This document shows, one piece after another, positions 25,844-34,916 of a DNA stretch of 64,000 nt (position 1 is the stretch's first letter; each line of letters begins with the position of its first letter). A program made the translations under genes and the position numbers. Source of the stretch: Methylotuvimicrobium buryatense 5G (GTDB taxonomy: Bacteria; Pseudomonadota; Gammaproteobacteria; Methylococcales; Methylomonadaceae); assembly GCF_000341735.1 (NCBI RefSeq), contig NZ_KB455575.1, forward strand, positions 4,784,264 through 4,848,263. The letters are read 5' to 3'. The notes beneath the pieces were generated by a model, which worked only from the letters and a program-made list of their open reading frames with translations, did not search any database and was not told the DNA's origin.

Positions 25844-27298
25844 ATGAAAATCAAACGTTTTTTTGCATCGGACATTCGCCAAGCGATGCGCATGGTTAAA
25901 GATGAGTTGGGTGCCGATGCGGTGATCATGTCCAATCGCTCGGTCGATGGCGGCGTGGAAATCGTCGCTGCTCGCGATTTTGACGAGCAACTCATTCATA
26001 ATAAATTGCAAAAAGATGCGGCTGAGCGGAAAGCTCAAAACCCCGAAGTCAAACAGCCCCCGTTACAGGATTTTGCGGCTGAAAACAAATCGGCACAGAT
26101 TATTAGTAGCACTCGAAAAAAAGGGGCGGACGGTTCGGTACCGCCGCGTCCGTTGCGTCGGGATTTTGACGAATATCTGGGTTATGCGGAAAAAATGCAA
26201 ATAAATCGCCCGCGTCGTTTGCAGCCCGATCCGGTAAAGAAGCCGGCGCCGGCTGTATCGGCAAAAATAGAGGAAATTCCCAACGAGCCGGCACCTGCGA
26301 TTCAGGAAAAAACGGTGATGTCGGCGCGGGCCGAAGAGCCAGTTCCGGTCGCTCGAGAAAACAGTGCGAACGATCAGCTTATCAAAGACATGTTTCAGGA
26401 ATTGAAATCGTTGAAGATGACGATGAATAGCCGCCTGTCGGAAATCGGTTGGCGACAAAACAGTCAAAGCAATCCGGTGAGGGTCGAATTGTTGCATCGT
26501 TTGGTCGATATGGGGATTGCCAAAAATTTGAGTATGAAAGTCGCCGGTCGCTTGAATAATTATCAAACCATCGAGCCGGCGTTTAAGAAAGCTCAGGAAA
26601 TGTTGGTTAACGTGCTGCCTGTATATAATGATACGCTTTTGGATTATGGCGGAATCGCGGCGTTGGTGGGGCCGACCGGTGTCGGCAAGACCACGACGAT
26701 CGCCAAATTGGCTGCACGCTTCATTCTAAAACATGGGCCGAGACAGGTCGCGTTGATTACGACCGATAATTATCGTATTGCCGCGCATGATCAACTCAAT
26801 ACCTATGGCCGGATTCTCGATGTGCCGGTTCGCGTGGCGGCCGATGCCGAGCAGCTGCGAAATTTGATCGACGGCTTTGCCGATAAGCGTCTTATTTTGA
26901 TCGATACTGCCGGAATGAGTCAGCGCGACCAACGCTTGGCCGAGCAAATCCAAACGCTGCAACACGATGACTTACGCATTCGACCTTATTTGGTGATGTC
27001 TGCCGCGACGCAATACAAAGCGATGAAAGAGATTATTCAAGCCTTTCAAATTTTTCAGCCTGAAGCGGGCATATTGACTAAACTTGACGAAGCAGCGACC
27101 AAGGGGGCGGCAATATCGGCATTAATCGAACAACGCATGCCGCTATCTTATGTTACCGACGGGCAACAAGTACCCGAGGATCTGCATGCGGCCTCGGCCA
27201 AGCAATTAATTGAGCAGTGCGCAGCAGAGTCGGATCAAGAAAGCGATTATAATGCGATACTTGATTATGACGACTGGGTGGCGCAAGGTTATGCATAA
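25844..27298 (+). CDS. flhF: Polar flagellar SRP-like GTPase FlhF
   Basis: A 484-residue GTPase of the SRP/FtsY family that marks the pole for flagellum assembly. The N-terminal MKIKRFFASDIRQAMRMVKDELGADAVIMSN is typical of FlhF. A low-complexity basic/proline linker (about 60-190) leads to the NG domain with GPTGVGKTTTIAKLAARF, LIDTAGMSQRD and LTKLDEA motifs. Its end overlaps fleN by 8 bases, matching the antagonistic FlhF/FleN pair of polar flagellates. Confidence 0.96.
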   Translation: MKIKRFFASDIRQAMRMVKDELGADAVIMSNRSVDGGVEIVAARDFDEQLIHNKLQKDAAERKAQNPEVKQPPLQDFAAENKSAQIISSTRKKGADGSVPPRPLRRDFDEYLGYAEKMQINRPRRLQPDPVKKPAPAVSAKIEEIPNEPAPAIQEKTVMSARAEEPVPVARENSANDQLIKDMFQELKSLKMTMNSRLSEIGWRQNSQSNPVRVELLHRLVDMGIAKNLSMKVAGRLNNYQTIEPAFKKAQEMLVNVLPVYNDTLLDYGGIAALVGPTGVGKTTTIAKLAARFILKHGPRQVALITTDNYRIAAHDQLNTYGRILDVPVRVAADAEQLRNLIDGFADKRLILIDTAGMSQRDQRLAEQIQTLQHDDLRIRPYLVMSAATQYKAMKEIIQAFQIFQPEAGILTKLDEAATKGAAISALIEQRMPLSYVTDGQQVPEDLHAASAKQLIEQCAAESDQESDYNAILDYDDWVAQGYA

Positions 27299-28163
27299 TC
27301 CATTCGATCAGGCAGCCGGAATCAGAAGAATGAAAAAAACGAATCCCGTTAGGGTTATTGCAGTCACAAGCGGCAAGGGTGGTGTTGGAAAAACCAATTT
27401 GTCGGTCAACTTAGGTCTGGCATTGGCCGAACAAGGCAAGCGAGTTGCCTTGCTCGATGCCGATATGGGGCTTGCCAATGTCGACGTATTACTGGGAATG
27501 TATCCGAAATTCAATCTTTCGCATGTATTAAAAGGCGAAAAGACATTGAGCGAAATTATCGTGACCGGACCTTCCGGGTTGCAAGTGATTCCGGCTTCCT
27601 CGGGCTTGCAGCATATGTCCGACTTATCGACGGTCGAGCAAGCTGCAGTCATTCGGGCCTTTAGCGATATCGATCAGGATTTGGATGTGCTGATTGTCGA
27701 TACGGCGGCGGGTATATCGTCCAGCGTTATTAATTTTGCCCGTGCTTGCCAGGAAGTCATTGTTGTCGTGTGCGACGAGCCGACCTCTTTAACCGATGCC
27801 TATGCTTTCATTAAACTCTTAAATCGTGATTACGGTTTGAGCCGCTTCCATATTTTGACCAACATGGTTCAAAGTGCACAGCAAGGCCAGAATCTTTTTC
27901 TAAAATTGACGAAAGTCACCGACCGTTACCTGGATGTAACGTTACAGTTTGCAGGTGCGGTACCTTATGACGAATATTTACGCAAAGCCGTTCAGCAACA
28001 AAGCCCGGTCGTAGCAGCCTATCCGCGCAGTAAATCATCGCTGGCCTTAAAAAATGTGGCAAGACAGATCAATAGTTGGCCGATTAAAGGTCAGGCGGGC
28101 GGTTATCTTGAGTTCTTTATCGAGCGCATGATCCAATACGGCGCACAAAAGGATGTTGCATGA
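27291..28163 (+). CDS. fleN: Flagellar number regulator FleN/FlhG (MinD-like ATPase)
   Basis: The open frame extends back to 27210 inside flhF. The ATG at 27291 gives the expected N-terminus HNPFDQAAGIRRM and a 290-residue product. The deviant Walker A motif SGKGGVGKTN and LLDADMGLANVDVLLG identify a MinD/ParA ATPase. FleN limits flagella to one per pole by antagonising FlhF and the master activator FleQ. The MinD-type C-terminal amphipathic segment (EFFIERMIQYG) is visible. Its stop overlaps fliA in an ATGA arrangement. Confidence 0.95.
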   Translation: MHNPFDQAAGIRRMKKTNPVRVIAVTSGKGGVGKTNLSVNLGLALAEQGKRVALLDADMGLANVDVLLGMYPKFNLSHVLKGEKTLSEIIVTGPSGLQVIPASSGLQHMSDLSTVEQAAVIRAFSDIDQDLDVLIVDTAAGISSSVINFARACQEVIVVVCDEPTSLTDAYAFIKLLNRDYGLSRFHILTNMVQSAQQGQNLFLKLTKVTDRYLDVTLQFAGAVPYDEYLRKAVQQQSPVVAAYPRSKSSLALKNVARQINSWPIKGQAGGYLEFFIERMIQYGAQKDVA

Positions 28164-28903
28164 AGGGAGCGGCCATGTATGCGTCGGTGCAATCGGGTGA
28201 GAAAGAAGACCTGGTACTGCGGCATGTGCCTTTAGTTAAACGGATTGCCTATCATTTATTGGCTAAATTGCCCGAAACGGTATTGGTTGAGGACTTGATT
28301 CAATCCGGAATGATCGGTTTGTTGGATGCGATCAAGCATTTCGATGCTTCGCAAGGCGCCAGTTTCGATACGTATGCCGGTATTCGCATTCGGGGTGCAA
28401 TGCTCGACGAAGTTCGACGATCCGATTGGACGCCGCGTTCCGTTCATAAAAAAGCGCGCATGGTGAGCGATGCGATAAGACACATCGAAAGTAAAACAGG
28501 TCGCGATGCCAGCGATAGCGAGGTCGCCGAGTATCTGGGGATCAGTGCCGACGAATACGCACGCATATTGCAAGATACACAGTCTTGCCGTACCTTGAGC
28601 GTTGAAGAATTGTCCGAGGAAGGCGATGCGGCTTTTTACGAGGATCAGCCTTTAAAAAACGATCCGCTGAACCGATTAAGCCGAGAAAAATTCGATCAGG
28701 CTTTAGTCGAGGCGATACGAAGTTTGCCCGAGCGGGAACAGCTCGTGGTTTCGCTGTATTATGTCGATGAATTAAATTTACGCGAAATCGGCCAAATTTT
28801 AAATATTAGCGAGTCCCGCGTTAGTCAAATCAGCAGTCAGGCCATGTTGAGATTACGAGCGAGACTTGCGGACTGGCGTGAAGGCCATGATAATGGCGCC
28901 TGA
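28160..28903 (+). CDS. fliA: RNA polymerase sigma-28 factor FliA
   Basis: A 247-residue (or 242-residue, if the ATG at 28175 is used) sigma factor directing late flagellar and chemotaxis transcription. Region 2 (LVEDLIQSGMIGLLDAIKHFD, FDTYAGIRIRGAMLDEVRRSDW), region 3 and the region 4 helix-turn-helix (LREIGQILNISESRVSQISSQA) are complete. ATG 28160 overlaps the fleN stop; ATG 28175 has AAGGGAG in front and fits the family N-terminus better. The choice is open. Confidence 0.96.
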   Translation: MKGAAMYASVQSGEKEDLVLRHVPLVKRIAYHLLAKLPETVLVEDLIQSGMIGLLDAIKHFDASQGASFDTYAGIRIRGAMLDEVRRSDWTPRSVHKKARMVSDAIRHIESKTGRDASDSEVAEYLGISADEYARILQDTQSCRTLSVEELSEEGDAAFYEDQPLKNDPLNRLSREKFDQALVEAIRSLPEREQLVVSLYYVDELNLREIGQILNISESRVSQISSQAMLRLRARLADWREGHDNGA

Positions 28904-29454
28904 ATGAGGCTTCACAGGCATGAACGTTATGCCTATCGTAGATCTTTTGCGGTACCGGTTATGTAACCCGTACCGAGTGTTTCGTTTTGCCCTAAATATT
29001 TCGGCTTGCTCCGATCACGGTCGAAACGTTTAGGACGGGGTTGCAAACCCCGTCCTGCCAAAGGTTCGGTTGGCACATGGCATTGCGGGGTTACCATGTT
29101 ACGCACAGCGTACCCTACGCGGCTGTGCTGTTTGATAAAATTGCGGATATTGAACATCAGTGGCTTCGAAATCGCGACGAAGGCGTCGCTCCCACAAGGG
29201 GTCGGATGCTCTGTGGGAGCGATCCCCAGATCGCGATTTCGAAGTCGGGAACGTTGGGCGACAAAAAATGGTATCGAGGCCTCATTGGCTAAGATTGCAA
29301 AACGGTAATTCTTGACTTATGTATAACGATGAGAGCTGGAGCTTGGGAAAGAGCGTGATGGGGGTTGGCCGTGCTATTGAAAAAGATATGCGATGCGTAG
29401 CATCAAACGTTAAAAAAGTTTTATTTATTAAGTTGAGTGGGTTGGAGACTATCC
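28904..29454. other. Repeat-filled gap between fliA and cheY
   Basis: The gap holds a double-hairpin repeat (28952-29060, GACGGGGTTGCAAACCCCGTC arm), a GGTTACCATGTTACGCACAGCGTACC-like palindrome (29060-29122), a TCGCGACGAAGGCGTCGCTCC hairpin pair (29170-29242), and an uninterrupted copy of repeat E (about 29255-29360), which provides the empty-site comparison for element A3. The last 90 bases are AT-rich leader of cheY. No gene is seen. Confidence 0.7.
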
Positions 29455-29841
29455 TTGGATAAAAATATGAAAATTCTCATTGTGGATGATTTTTCGACGA
29501 TGAGACGTATTATAAAAAACTTGCTGAGGGACTTGGGTTTTACTAATACGGCCGAAGCCGATGACGGTAAAACCGCTCTGCCGAGACTAAAATCCGGAGG
29601 CATCGATTTTTTAGTGACCGACTGGAATATGCCGGGCATGTCCGGATTGGATTTACTGAAGGCCGTTCGAGCCGACCCGGATCTTGCCTCGTTGCCGGTT
29701 TTAATGGTTACGGCCGAAGCTAAGCGCGAACAGATTATTATGGCGGCTCAAGCAGGCGTCAATGGATATATCATCAAGCCGTTTACCGCCGCGACGCTCA
29801 AAGAAAAAATCGAAAAAATCTTTGAACGCATAGACAATTAG
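29455..29841 (+). CDS. cheY: Chemotaxis response regulator CheY
   Basis: A single receiver domain. Phosphoacceptor Asp56 (LVTDWNMPG), the acidic pair Asp11-Asp12, Thr and Lys of VTAEAKR and IIKPF are all present. Phosphorylated CheY binds FliM to change motor rotation. The TTG at 29455 is preferred because TTGGAG precedes it and the N-terminus [13 protein letters not shown] resembles other CheY proteins; the ATG at 29467 (124 residues) is the alternative. It is the first gene of cheYZA. Confidence 0.96.
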   Translation: MDKNMKILIVDDFSTMRRIIKNLLRDLGFTNTAEADDGKTALPRLKSGGIDFLVTDWNMPGMSGLDLLKAVRADPDLASLPVLMVTAEAKREQIIMAAQAGVNGYIIKPFTAATLKEKIEKIFERIDN

Positions 29842-29856
29842 CTCTGAGGGGATTGA

Positions 29857-30582
29857 ATGACCGATAAAGATCGCCTCAGTCAGGTTAAAAACCTGCTTAA
29901 GGCATTGGAGGAAGGAGACGAGCAAACGGCCGACAGAATTCTCGATGAAATAGCCGGGGTCCGCGAGAGCCAGTTATTTATTGAAGTGGGTCGGTTAACC
30001 CGGCAATTGCACGATGCCATGGTGCATTTTTCCGTGGATTCGAAAATCACCGAGATTGCCGCGCAGGAAATTCCGGATGCGAAGGAAAGACTGCGTTATG
30101 TCATTACAATGACCGAGCAAGCTGCGGATCAAACTTTGACCGTTGTCGAGGATATCGTCCCGGTTGCGCGAATGCTCAATGAGCAAGCCACAAAACTTGC
30201 CGAAAACTGGGAACGTTTTCTGATTCGAAAAATGCCCTTCGAAGAGTTTAAGGGCATGAGCCAGGAAATCACCGAGTATTTCAATGAGTCGGTTAAATCT
30301 CTGGAAATTATGCAAAACGGGCTCAACGATATTTTAATGGCTCAAGGATTCCAGGATATTACCGGACAAATCATCAGGCGCGTGATTGCGATGGTCGAAG
30401 ACTTGGAAAACGGCATGGTCGATTTAATCCGTTTATCAAGCGCTAAAGCGGCTTCGAGAGAGGCGGCTATGTCGAGCGTCGAATTGCCCGGGCCGGTCGT
30501 GCCCGGTGTCGACGATAAACACAGCGAGGTGGCGACTAGCCAAGACGATGTCGACGATTTGCTATCCAGTTTGGGCTTTTGA
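29857..30582 (+). CDS. cheZ: CheY-phosphate phosphatase CheZ
   Basis: A 241-residue, mostly helical protein. The catalytic motif GFQDITGQIIRRV, with the active Gln, lies near residues 165-178, and the C-terminal CheY-tethering peptide DDVDDLLSSLGF closes the protein. It dephosphorylates CheY to reset the motor. It sits 15 bases behind cheY and 10 before cheA. Confidence 0.95.
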   Translation: MTDKDRLSQVKNLLKALEEGDEQTADRILDEIAGVRESQLFIEVGRLTRQLHDAMVHFSVDSKITEIAAQEIPDAKERLRYVITMTEQAADQTLTVVEDIVPVARMLNEQATKLAENWERFLIRKMPFEEFKGMSQEITEYFNESVKSLEIMQNGLNDILMAQGFQDITGQIIRRVIAMVEDLENGMVDLIRLSSAKAASREAAMSSVELPGPVVPGVDDKHSEVATSQDDVDDLLSSLGF

Positions 30583-30592
30583 GGATTGAATT

Positions 30593-32878
30593 ATGGCGAT
30601 TGATCTGGATGACGAAATTTTACAGGACTTTCTAGTCGAATCCGGTGAAATAATCGAATTATTGGGCGAGCAGTTGGTTCAACTCGAGCAAATGCCCGAT
30701 GATTACGATTTGCTCAATGCCATATTTAGAGGTTTTCATACCGTCAAAGGCGGTGCCGGTTTTTTAGCGATAGACCCTCTGGTTGAAATTTGCCATAAAG
30801 CCGAGGATGTCTTTAATGTGCTTCGACAAGGCGATAGAAAAGTCGATCCTAAATTAATGGACGTCGTGCTTCAGGTGTTGGATATTGTTAACGAAATGTT
30901 CGGTCAGATTCGTGTTGGACAAGAGCCCCAACCGGCGTCGCAGACATTGCTGAACAAGCTTCAGACTTTTACGTTGCCCGGCAAAGCCGTCGAAGCCGAA
31001 GCGCTCGAACAATGGCGCGCGGAAGAACAAGAACAAGAGCCATCGCCTATTGCCGACGCCGATGAAATCGATATTGTCGAGAAAGAGTTCGAATCGATGC
31101 TGAACATGGCCGGCGAGGAATCCGCAGGGAATGCCGAAAATTCAAGCTCCGATGAAATCACCGAAGAAGAGTTTGAGCAATTACTCGACACTTTGCATGG
31201 TAAAGGCGCTTCGCCGACCTCGCCAAAAATAACGCAGAGCGAATCGCAATCGGCTTCGGCTGCCGATGAAATTACCGAAGATGAATTCGAGCAACTACTC
31301 GATGCATTACATGGCAAAGGCGGTTCGCCGACATCGCCCAAATCCGATCGAAGCGAAACCGCATCGAATGCAGAAGTCGAATCGGAAAACGCCGAAAAGG
31401 TATCGATGCCTGCCGACAAATCGGCGCCGGCGGCTTCGGATTCCGATGAAATTACCGAAGACGAATTCGAAAATTTGCTCGATCAATTGCATGGTAAAGG
31501 GCAGTTCAATCCTTCGGTAATTGCCGAAATCGGCGTTCAAGTTCCAAAGGCGACGGAAAAGAAACCTGCCGTCGAATCCGTTTCCGACAATAAAGACAAG
31601 CCGCCGCCTGCTGCTAAGCCGTCGCCCGCTATTAAGGAAATAGAGCGGCATGAGACTAAAGATCAAAAGCCCGCCGTTTCAAAAGCCGCTCCGGCGTCAA
31701 CTCCGCAAGTCGAAACCACGGTCCGGGTCGATACTCAGGTACTCGACGATATCATGAATATGGTCGGTGAATTGGTGTTGGTCAGAAATCGATTGCAGAC
31801 GCTTAAATCGGCATCCGATAGCGACGATCAGATGACCAAAGCCATTGCCAATCTGGACGTTGTGACAGCCGATTTGCAATTAGCGGTCATGAAAACCCGA
31901 ATGCAACCGATTAAAAAAGTATTCGGTCGTTTTCCGCGCGTGGTCCGGGATTTGGCGCGTAGCCTGAATAAACAGATAAGGCTCGAATTGGTTGGAGAAG
32001 AAACCGATCTCGACAAGAACTTGGTCGAGGCTTTGGCCGATCCGTTGGTGCATTTAGTAAGAAATTCGGTCGATCATGGTATCGAAAGCCCGGAAGAGCG
32101 GGCAGAGGCGGGTAAGCCCGTCGAAGGAGTGGTAGTGTTGACCGCTTCGCAGCAAGGCGATCATATCGAGCTATCGATAAAGGATGATGGCAAAGGCATG
32201 AATGCCAATGCATTGCGGGCCAAGGTCGTCGAAAAGGGCTTAATGGATGCCGAGACTGCCGCTCGACTGGATCAGCGTGAATGTTTTAATTTAATTTTCA
32301 TGCCCGGATTTTCGACTAAAACGGAGATTTCCGATGTTTCGGGGCGGGGTGTCGGAATGGATGTCGTAAAGACCCGCATTTCTCAAATGAACGGTACCGT
32401 CGAAGTCGATTCAAAGGAAGGCGTCGGTACCACGATTACCATCAAGGTGCCTTTGACGCTTGCGATCATGCCGACGTTGATGGTCAAGCTGGCCGATCAA
32501 GCCTTCGCATTACCGTTGGGTAGCGTGTTGGAAATTCTCGATCTGGATCTGCGTGTGACCAATGTCGTGGACGGACAGCAGGTCGTTATGGTCCGAAACA
32601 AAGCCCTGCCGCTGTTTTATCTCGGAGAATGGCTCGTGCAGGACCCGAATTATGTACTCAATAAACAAGTTTCCGCGCATGTCGTCGTGGTCAATGCCGG
32701 TGGCCGTCAAGTCGGTTTTGTCGTGGATCAATTAATTGGTCAAGAAGAAGTTGTCATTAAGGCTTTGGGCGCGAAACTGCAAGGCTTGGACGGACTTTCG
32801 GGGGCGACGATTACCGGTGACGGGCGCATTGCACTGATTCTCGACGTGCCCGGTTTAATGAAGCGATATGCGTGTTAA
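30593..32878 (+). CDS. cheA: Chemotaxis histidine kinase CheA
   Basis: A 761-residue kinase. The P1 Hpt domain has phosphoacceptor His49 (FHTVKGGAGFL). The dimerisation domain begins TTVRVDTQVLDDIMNMVGELVLVRN. The ATPase domain has LVRNSVDHGIE (N box), IKDDGKGM and GRGVGMDVVKTRI, and a CheW-like P5 domain ends the protein. Between P1 and the dimer domain, instead of a recognisable P2 domain, there is a long acidic linker with three near-copies of DEITEDEFEQLLDALHGKG starting near residues 186, 225 and 284. The linker repeats may be docking motifs; that is inference. Confidence 0.96.
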   Translation: MAIDLDDEILQDFLVESGEIIELLGEQLVQLEQMPDDYDLLNAIFRGFHTVKGGAGFLAIDPLVEICHKAEDVFNVLRQGDRKVDPKLMDVVLQVLDIVNEMFGQIRVGQEPQPASQTLLNKLQTFTLPGKAVEAEALEQWRAEEQEQEPSPIADADEIDIVEKEFESMLNMAGEESAGNAENSSSDEITEEEFEQLLDTLHGKGASPTSPKITQSESQSASAADEITEDEFEQLLDALHGKGGSPTSPKSDRSETASNAEVESENAEKVSMPADKSAPAASDSDEITEDEFENLLDQLHGKGQFNPSVIAEIGVQVPKATEKKPAVESVSDNKDKPPPAAKPSPAIKEIERHETKDQKPAVSKAAPASTPQVETTVRVDTQVLDDIMNMVGELVLVRNRLQTLKSASDSDDQMTKAIANLDVVTADLQLAVMKTRMQPIKKVFGRFPRVVRDLARSLNKQIRLELVGEETDLDKNLVEALADPLVHLVRNSVDHGIESPEERAEAGKPVEGVVVLTASQQGDHIELSIKDDGKGMNANALRAKVVEKGLMDAETAARLDQRECFNLIFMPGFSTKTEISDVSGRGVGMDVVKTRISQMNGTVEVDSKEGVGTTITIKVPLTLAIMPTLMVKLADQAFALPLGSVLEILDLDLRVTNVVDGQQVVMVRNKALPLFYLGEWLVQDPNYVLNKQVSAHVVVVNAGGRQVGFVVDQLIGQEEVVIKALGAKLQGLDGLSGATITGDGRIALILDVPGLMKRYAC

Positions 32879-32883
32879 TAATG

Positions 32884-33043
32884 ATACCCATCGTAGATCA
32901 AAATTCGGCACCGGGGCGCCCGTCAAAGGACGCCGTAAATACATCCATGTAGGCTCTATGCCAGCATCCATGCTGGCAAAGCCTTTGTCGAGCACCCCGG
33001 TGCCTTCTTAGGCTCTGCCGAAATATGAAGCACGAAAGGTATA
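32884..33043 (+). repeat. Family A miniature element A5 between cheA and cheB
   Basis: A full-length forward copy beginning TACCCATCGTAGATC and ending GCACGAAAGGTATAG. It occupies essentially the whole cheA-cheB spacer: it starts five bases after the cheA stop and ends seven bases before the cheB start. Its terminal GAAAGG is the only purine-rich motif before the cheB ATG. Confidence 0.85.
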
Positions 33044-33050
33044 GAAGTTC

Positions 33051-34151
33051 ATGGCCGTTAAGGTATTGATAGTCGACGATTCCGGATTTATTTGTAAAAG
33101 AATCAAGGAAATTCTTGAGGAGTCTAAAGATAGCGAGGGACGCGCCGAATTTGAGGTAATAGGTATTGCCAATAACGGTTTGCAAGCGATTAGGCTGACG
33201 GCTGCCTTGTCGCCCGATGTCATAACGATGGATATCGAGATGCCGTTGATGGACGGCATTACTGCGGTTAAGCGCATTATGGCGGAAACGCCGACCCCTA
33301 TTTTGATGTTTTCGGCGATGACTCAGGTAGGTGCGCAAGCGACATTGGATGCCTTGCATGCCGGCGCGGTGGATTTTTTACCTAAGCGCCTGGATGAGAT
33401 CGATGCCGACCGAGAAACGGCCAAACGCTTGCTCCGGCGAAGGGTACGCATGGTTGCCTTGCAAACCGGAAAAATAAAAACAAAAAGCAGCGTAGCGCTG
33501 ACTAAGGATAAAATCGAACTAGCTGAAACATCGCTCGAAAAACCGACTAAGCACGAGGTTCAGCAAACAGCGAAACAATTCGGCGCATTACGCATTATGG
33601 TAATTGCCGCCTCGACCGGCGGTCCTGTTGCGGTGCAGAAAGTGTTAAGCCAAGTTCCGCAGTCATGCCCGTTGCCTGTGATCATTGTTCAACACATGCC
33701 GCAAAATTTCACGGCCAGTTTTGCAGAGCGGTTGGATCAATTATGCCGCATTAGAGTTAGGGAAGCACGCGATGGCGATACCTTAGAGCCGGGAACGGCG
33801 TTGGTTGCGGCGGGAGGAATGCAATTGGAACTGAAAGGCTCCGGCGTGCGTAAGTCGATTGTTCTGAGGCCGAAAATAGCCGGAGAAATTTACAGCCCAT
33901 GTGCCGATATTACATTGGCTTCGGTCGCTCGGCATTTTCACGATGCCGTGTTGGCGGTGGTCTTAACCGGTATGGGGTCGGATGGTAAAGAAGGTGCGCG
34001 CAAACTCAAGCAAGCCGGTTCGATAGTTTGGGCGCAAAACGAAGAAAGTTGCACGATATACGGTATGCCTAAAGCGGTTATCGATGCAGGCTTGGCCGAT
34101 AATGTTTACAGTCTCGATGAAATAGGTCGGCAATTGAGCCGGATTACCTAA
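33051..34151 (+). CDS. cheB: Protein-glutamate methylesterase/deamidase CheB
   Basis: A 366-residue response regulator with an N-terminal receiver (VLIVDDSGF, phosphoacceptor Asp in TMDIEMPLMDG) and a C-terminal methylesterase domain. Its catalytic triad is visible as ASTGGPVA (Ser near 188), QHMPQNFT (His) and LTGMGSDGKEG (Asp). It demethylates chemoreceptors during adaptation. No cheR is in the window. The stop shares an A with the motC start (TAATGG). Confidence 0.96.
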   Translation: MAVKVLIVDDSGFICKRIKEILEESKDSEGRAEFEVIGIANNGLQAIRLTAALSPDVITMDIEMPLMDGITAVKRIMAETPTPILMFSAMTQVGAQATLDALHAGAVDFLPKRLDEIDADRETAKRLLRRRVRMVALQTGKIKTKSSVALTKDKIELAETSLEKPTKHEVQQTAKQFGALRIMVIAASTGGPVAVQKVLSQVPQSCPLPVIIVQHMPQNFTASFAERLDQLCRIRVREARDGDTLEPGTALVAAGGMQLELKGSGVRKSIVLRPKIAGEIYSPCADITLASVARHFHDAVLAVVLTGMGSDGKEGARKLKQAGSIVWAQNEESCTIYGMPKAVIDAGLADNVYSLDEIGRQLSRIT

Positions 34152-34903
34152 TGGATTATCTAAGTCTCATTGGCGTCGTGTTAGGTTTCGTGGCGATCGT
34201 CGGCGGTACGATAATGGACGGCGGGCATGCCGAAGCGCTATTAAACGGACCGGCTTTACTGATCGTTTTAGGCGGTACGTTAGGGGCTACATTGTTGCAA
34301 TTTCCGCCGACGGTATTCTTACGAGGGCTTAATATCAGTTTATGGATATTCAAGCCCCGAAAACAAGTGCTTGAGCAACAAGTTAACAAAATGGTCGAAT
34401 GGAGCGCGTTGGCCAGAAAAGAAGGCCTGCTGGGTCTGGAATCGGTTCTCGATACTGAAATCGATCCGTTCGCACTCAAGGGTCTACAGCTTTTAGTCGA
34501 CGGTAGCGAACCGGAAGTGATTCGGGATTGTATGGAATTAGAGATTAATACCAGGGAGCTTAGCGATTTACAGGCGGCTAGAGTATTCGAAGCCATGGGC
34601 GGTTATTCGCCCACGATCGGTATTCTCGGCGCAGTGATCGGTCTCATTCATGTCATGAAAAATCTGGCCGAGCCGGGTTTGCTGGGATCCGGCATTGCAA
34701 CGGCGTTTGTTGCGACGATCTATGGCGTTGGCTTTGCCAATCTGATTTTTTTGCCGGTTGCAAACAAATTGAAGATGCAAATTTTGACAATGTCGCAAGC
34801 TAGGGAATTATTGGTTGAGGGTATCGTAGCAATCGCCGAGGGAGAAAATCCAAAAAATATCGAATTGAAATTATCCGGTTTTTTAATTGAAGGTCGGGAT
34901 TAG
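34151..34903 (+). CDS. motC: Flagellar stator protein MotC/PomA-like (MotA family)
   Basis: A 250-residue membrane protein with four helices and the MotA/TolQ/ExbB domain (GGYSPTIGILGAVIGLIHVMKNLAEPGLLGSGIATAFVATIYGVGFANLI). It forms the outer ring of a stator unit with MotD. In Pseudomonas the same position behind cheB holds MotC, a second stator set beside MotAB. The coupling ion cannot be decided from sequence alone. Confidence 0.92.
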   Translation: MDYLSLIGVVLGFVAIVGGTIMDGGHAEALLNGPALLIVLGGTLGATLLQFPPTVFLRGLNISLWIFKPRKQVLEQQVNKMVEWSALARKEGLLGLESVLDTEIDPFALKGLQLLVDGSEPEVIRDCMELEINTRELSDLQAARVFEAMGGYSPTIGILGAVIGLIHVMKNLAEPGLLGSGIATAFVATIYGVGFANLIFLPVANKLKMQILTMSQARELLVEGIVAIAEGENPKNIELKLSGFLIEGRD

Positions 34904-34916
34904 CTCGGAGGGTCTG

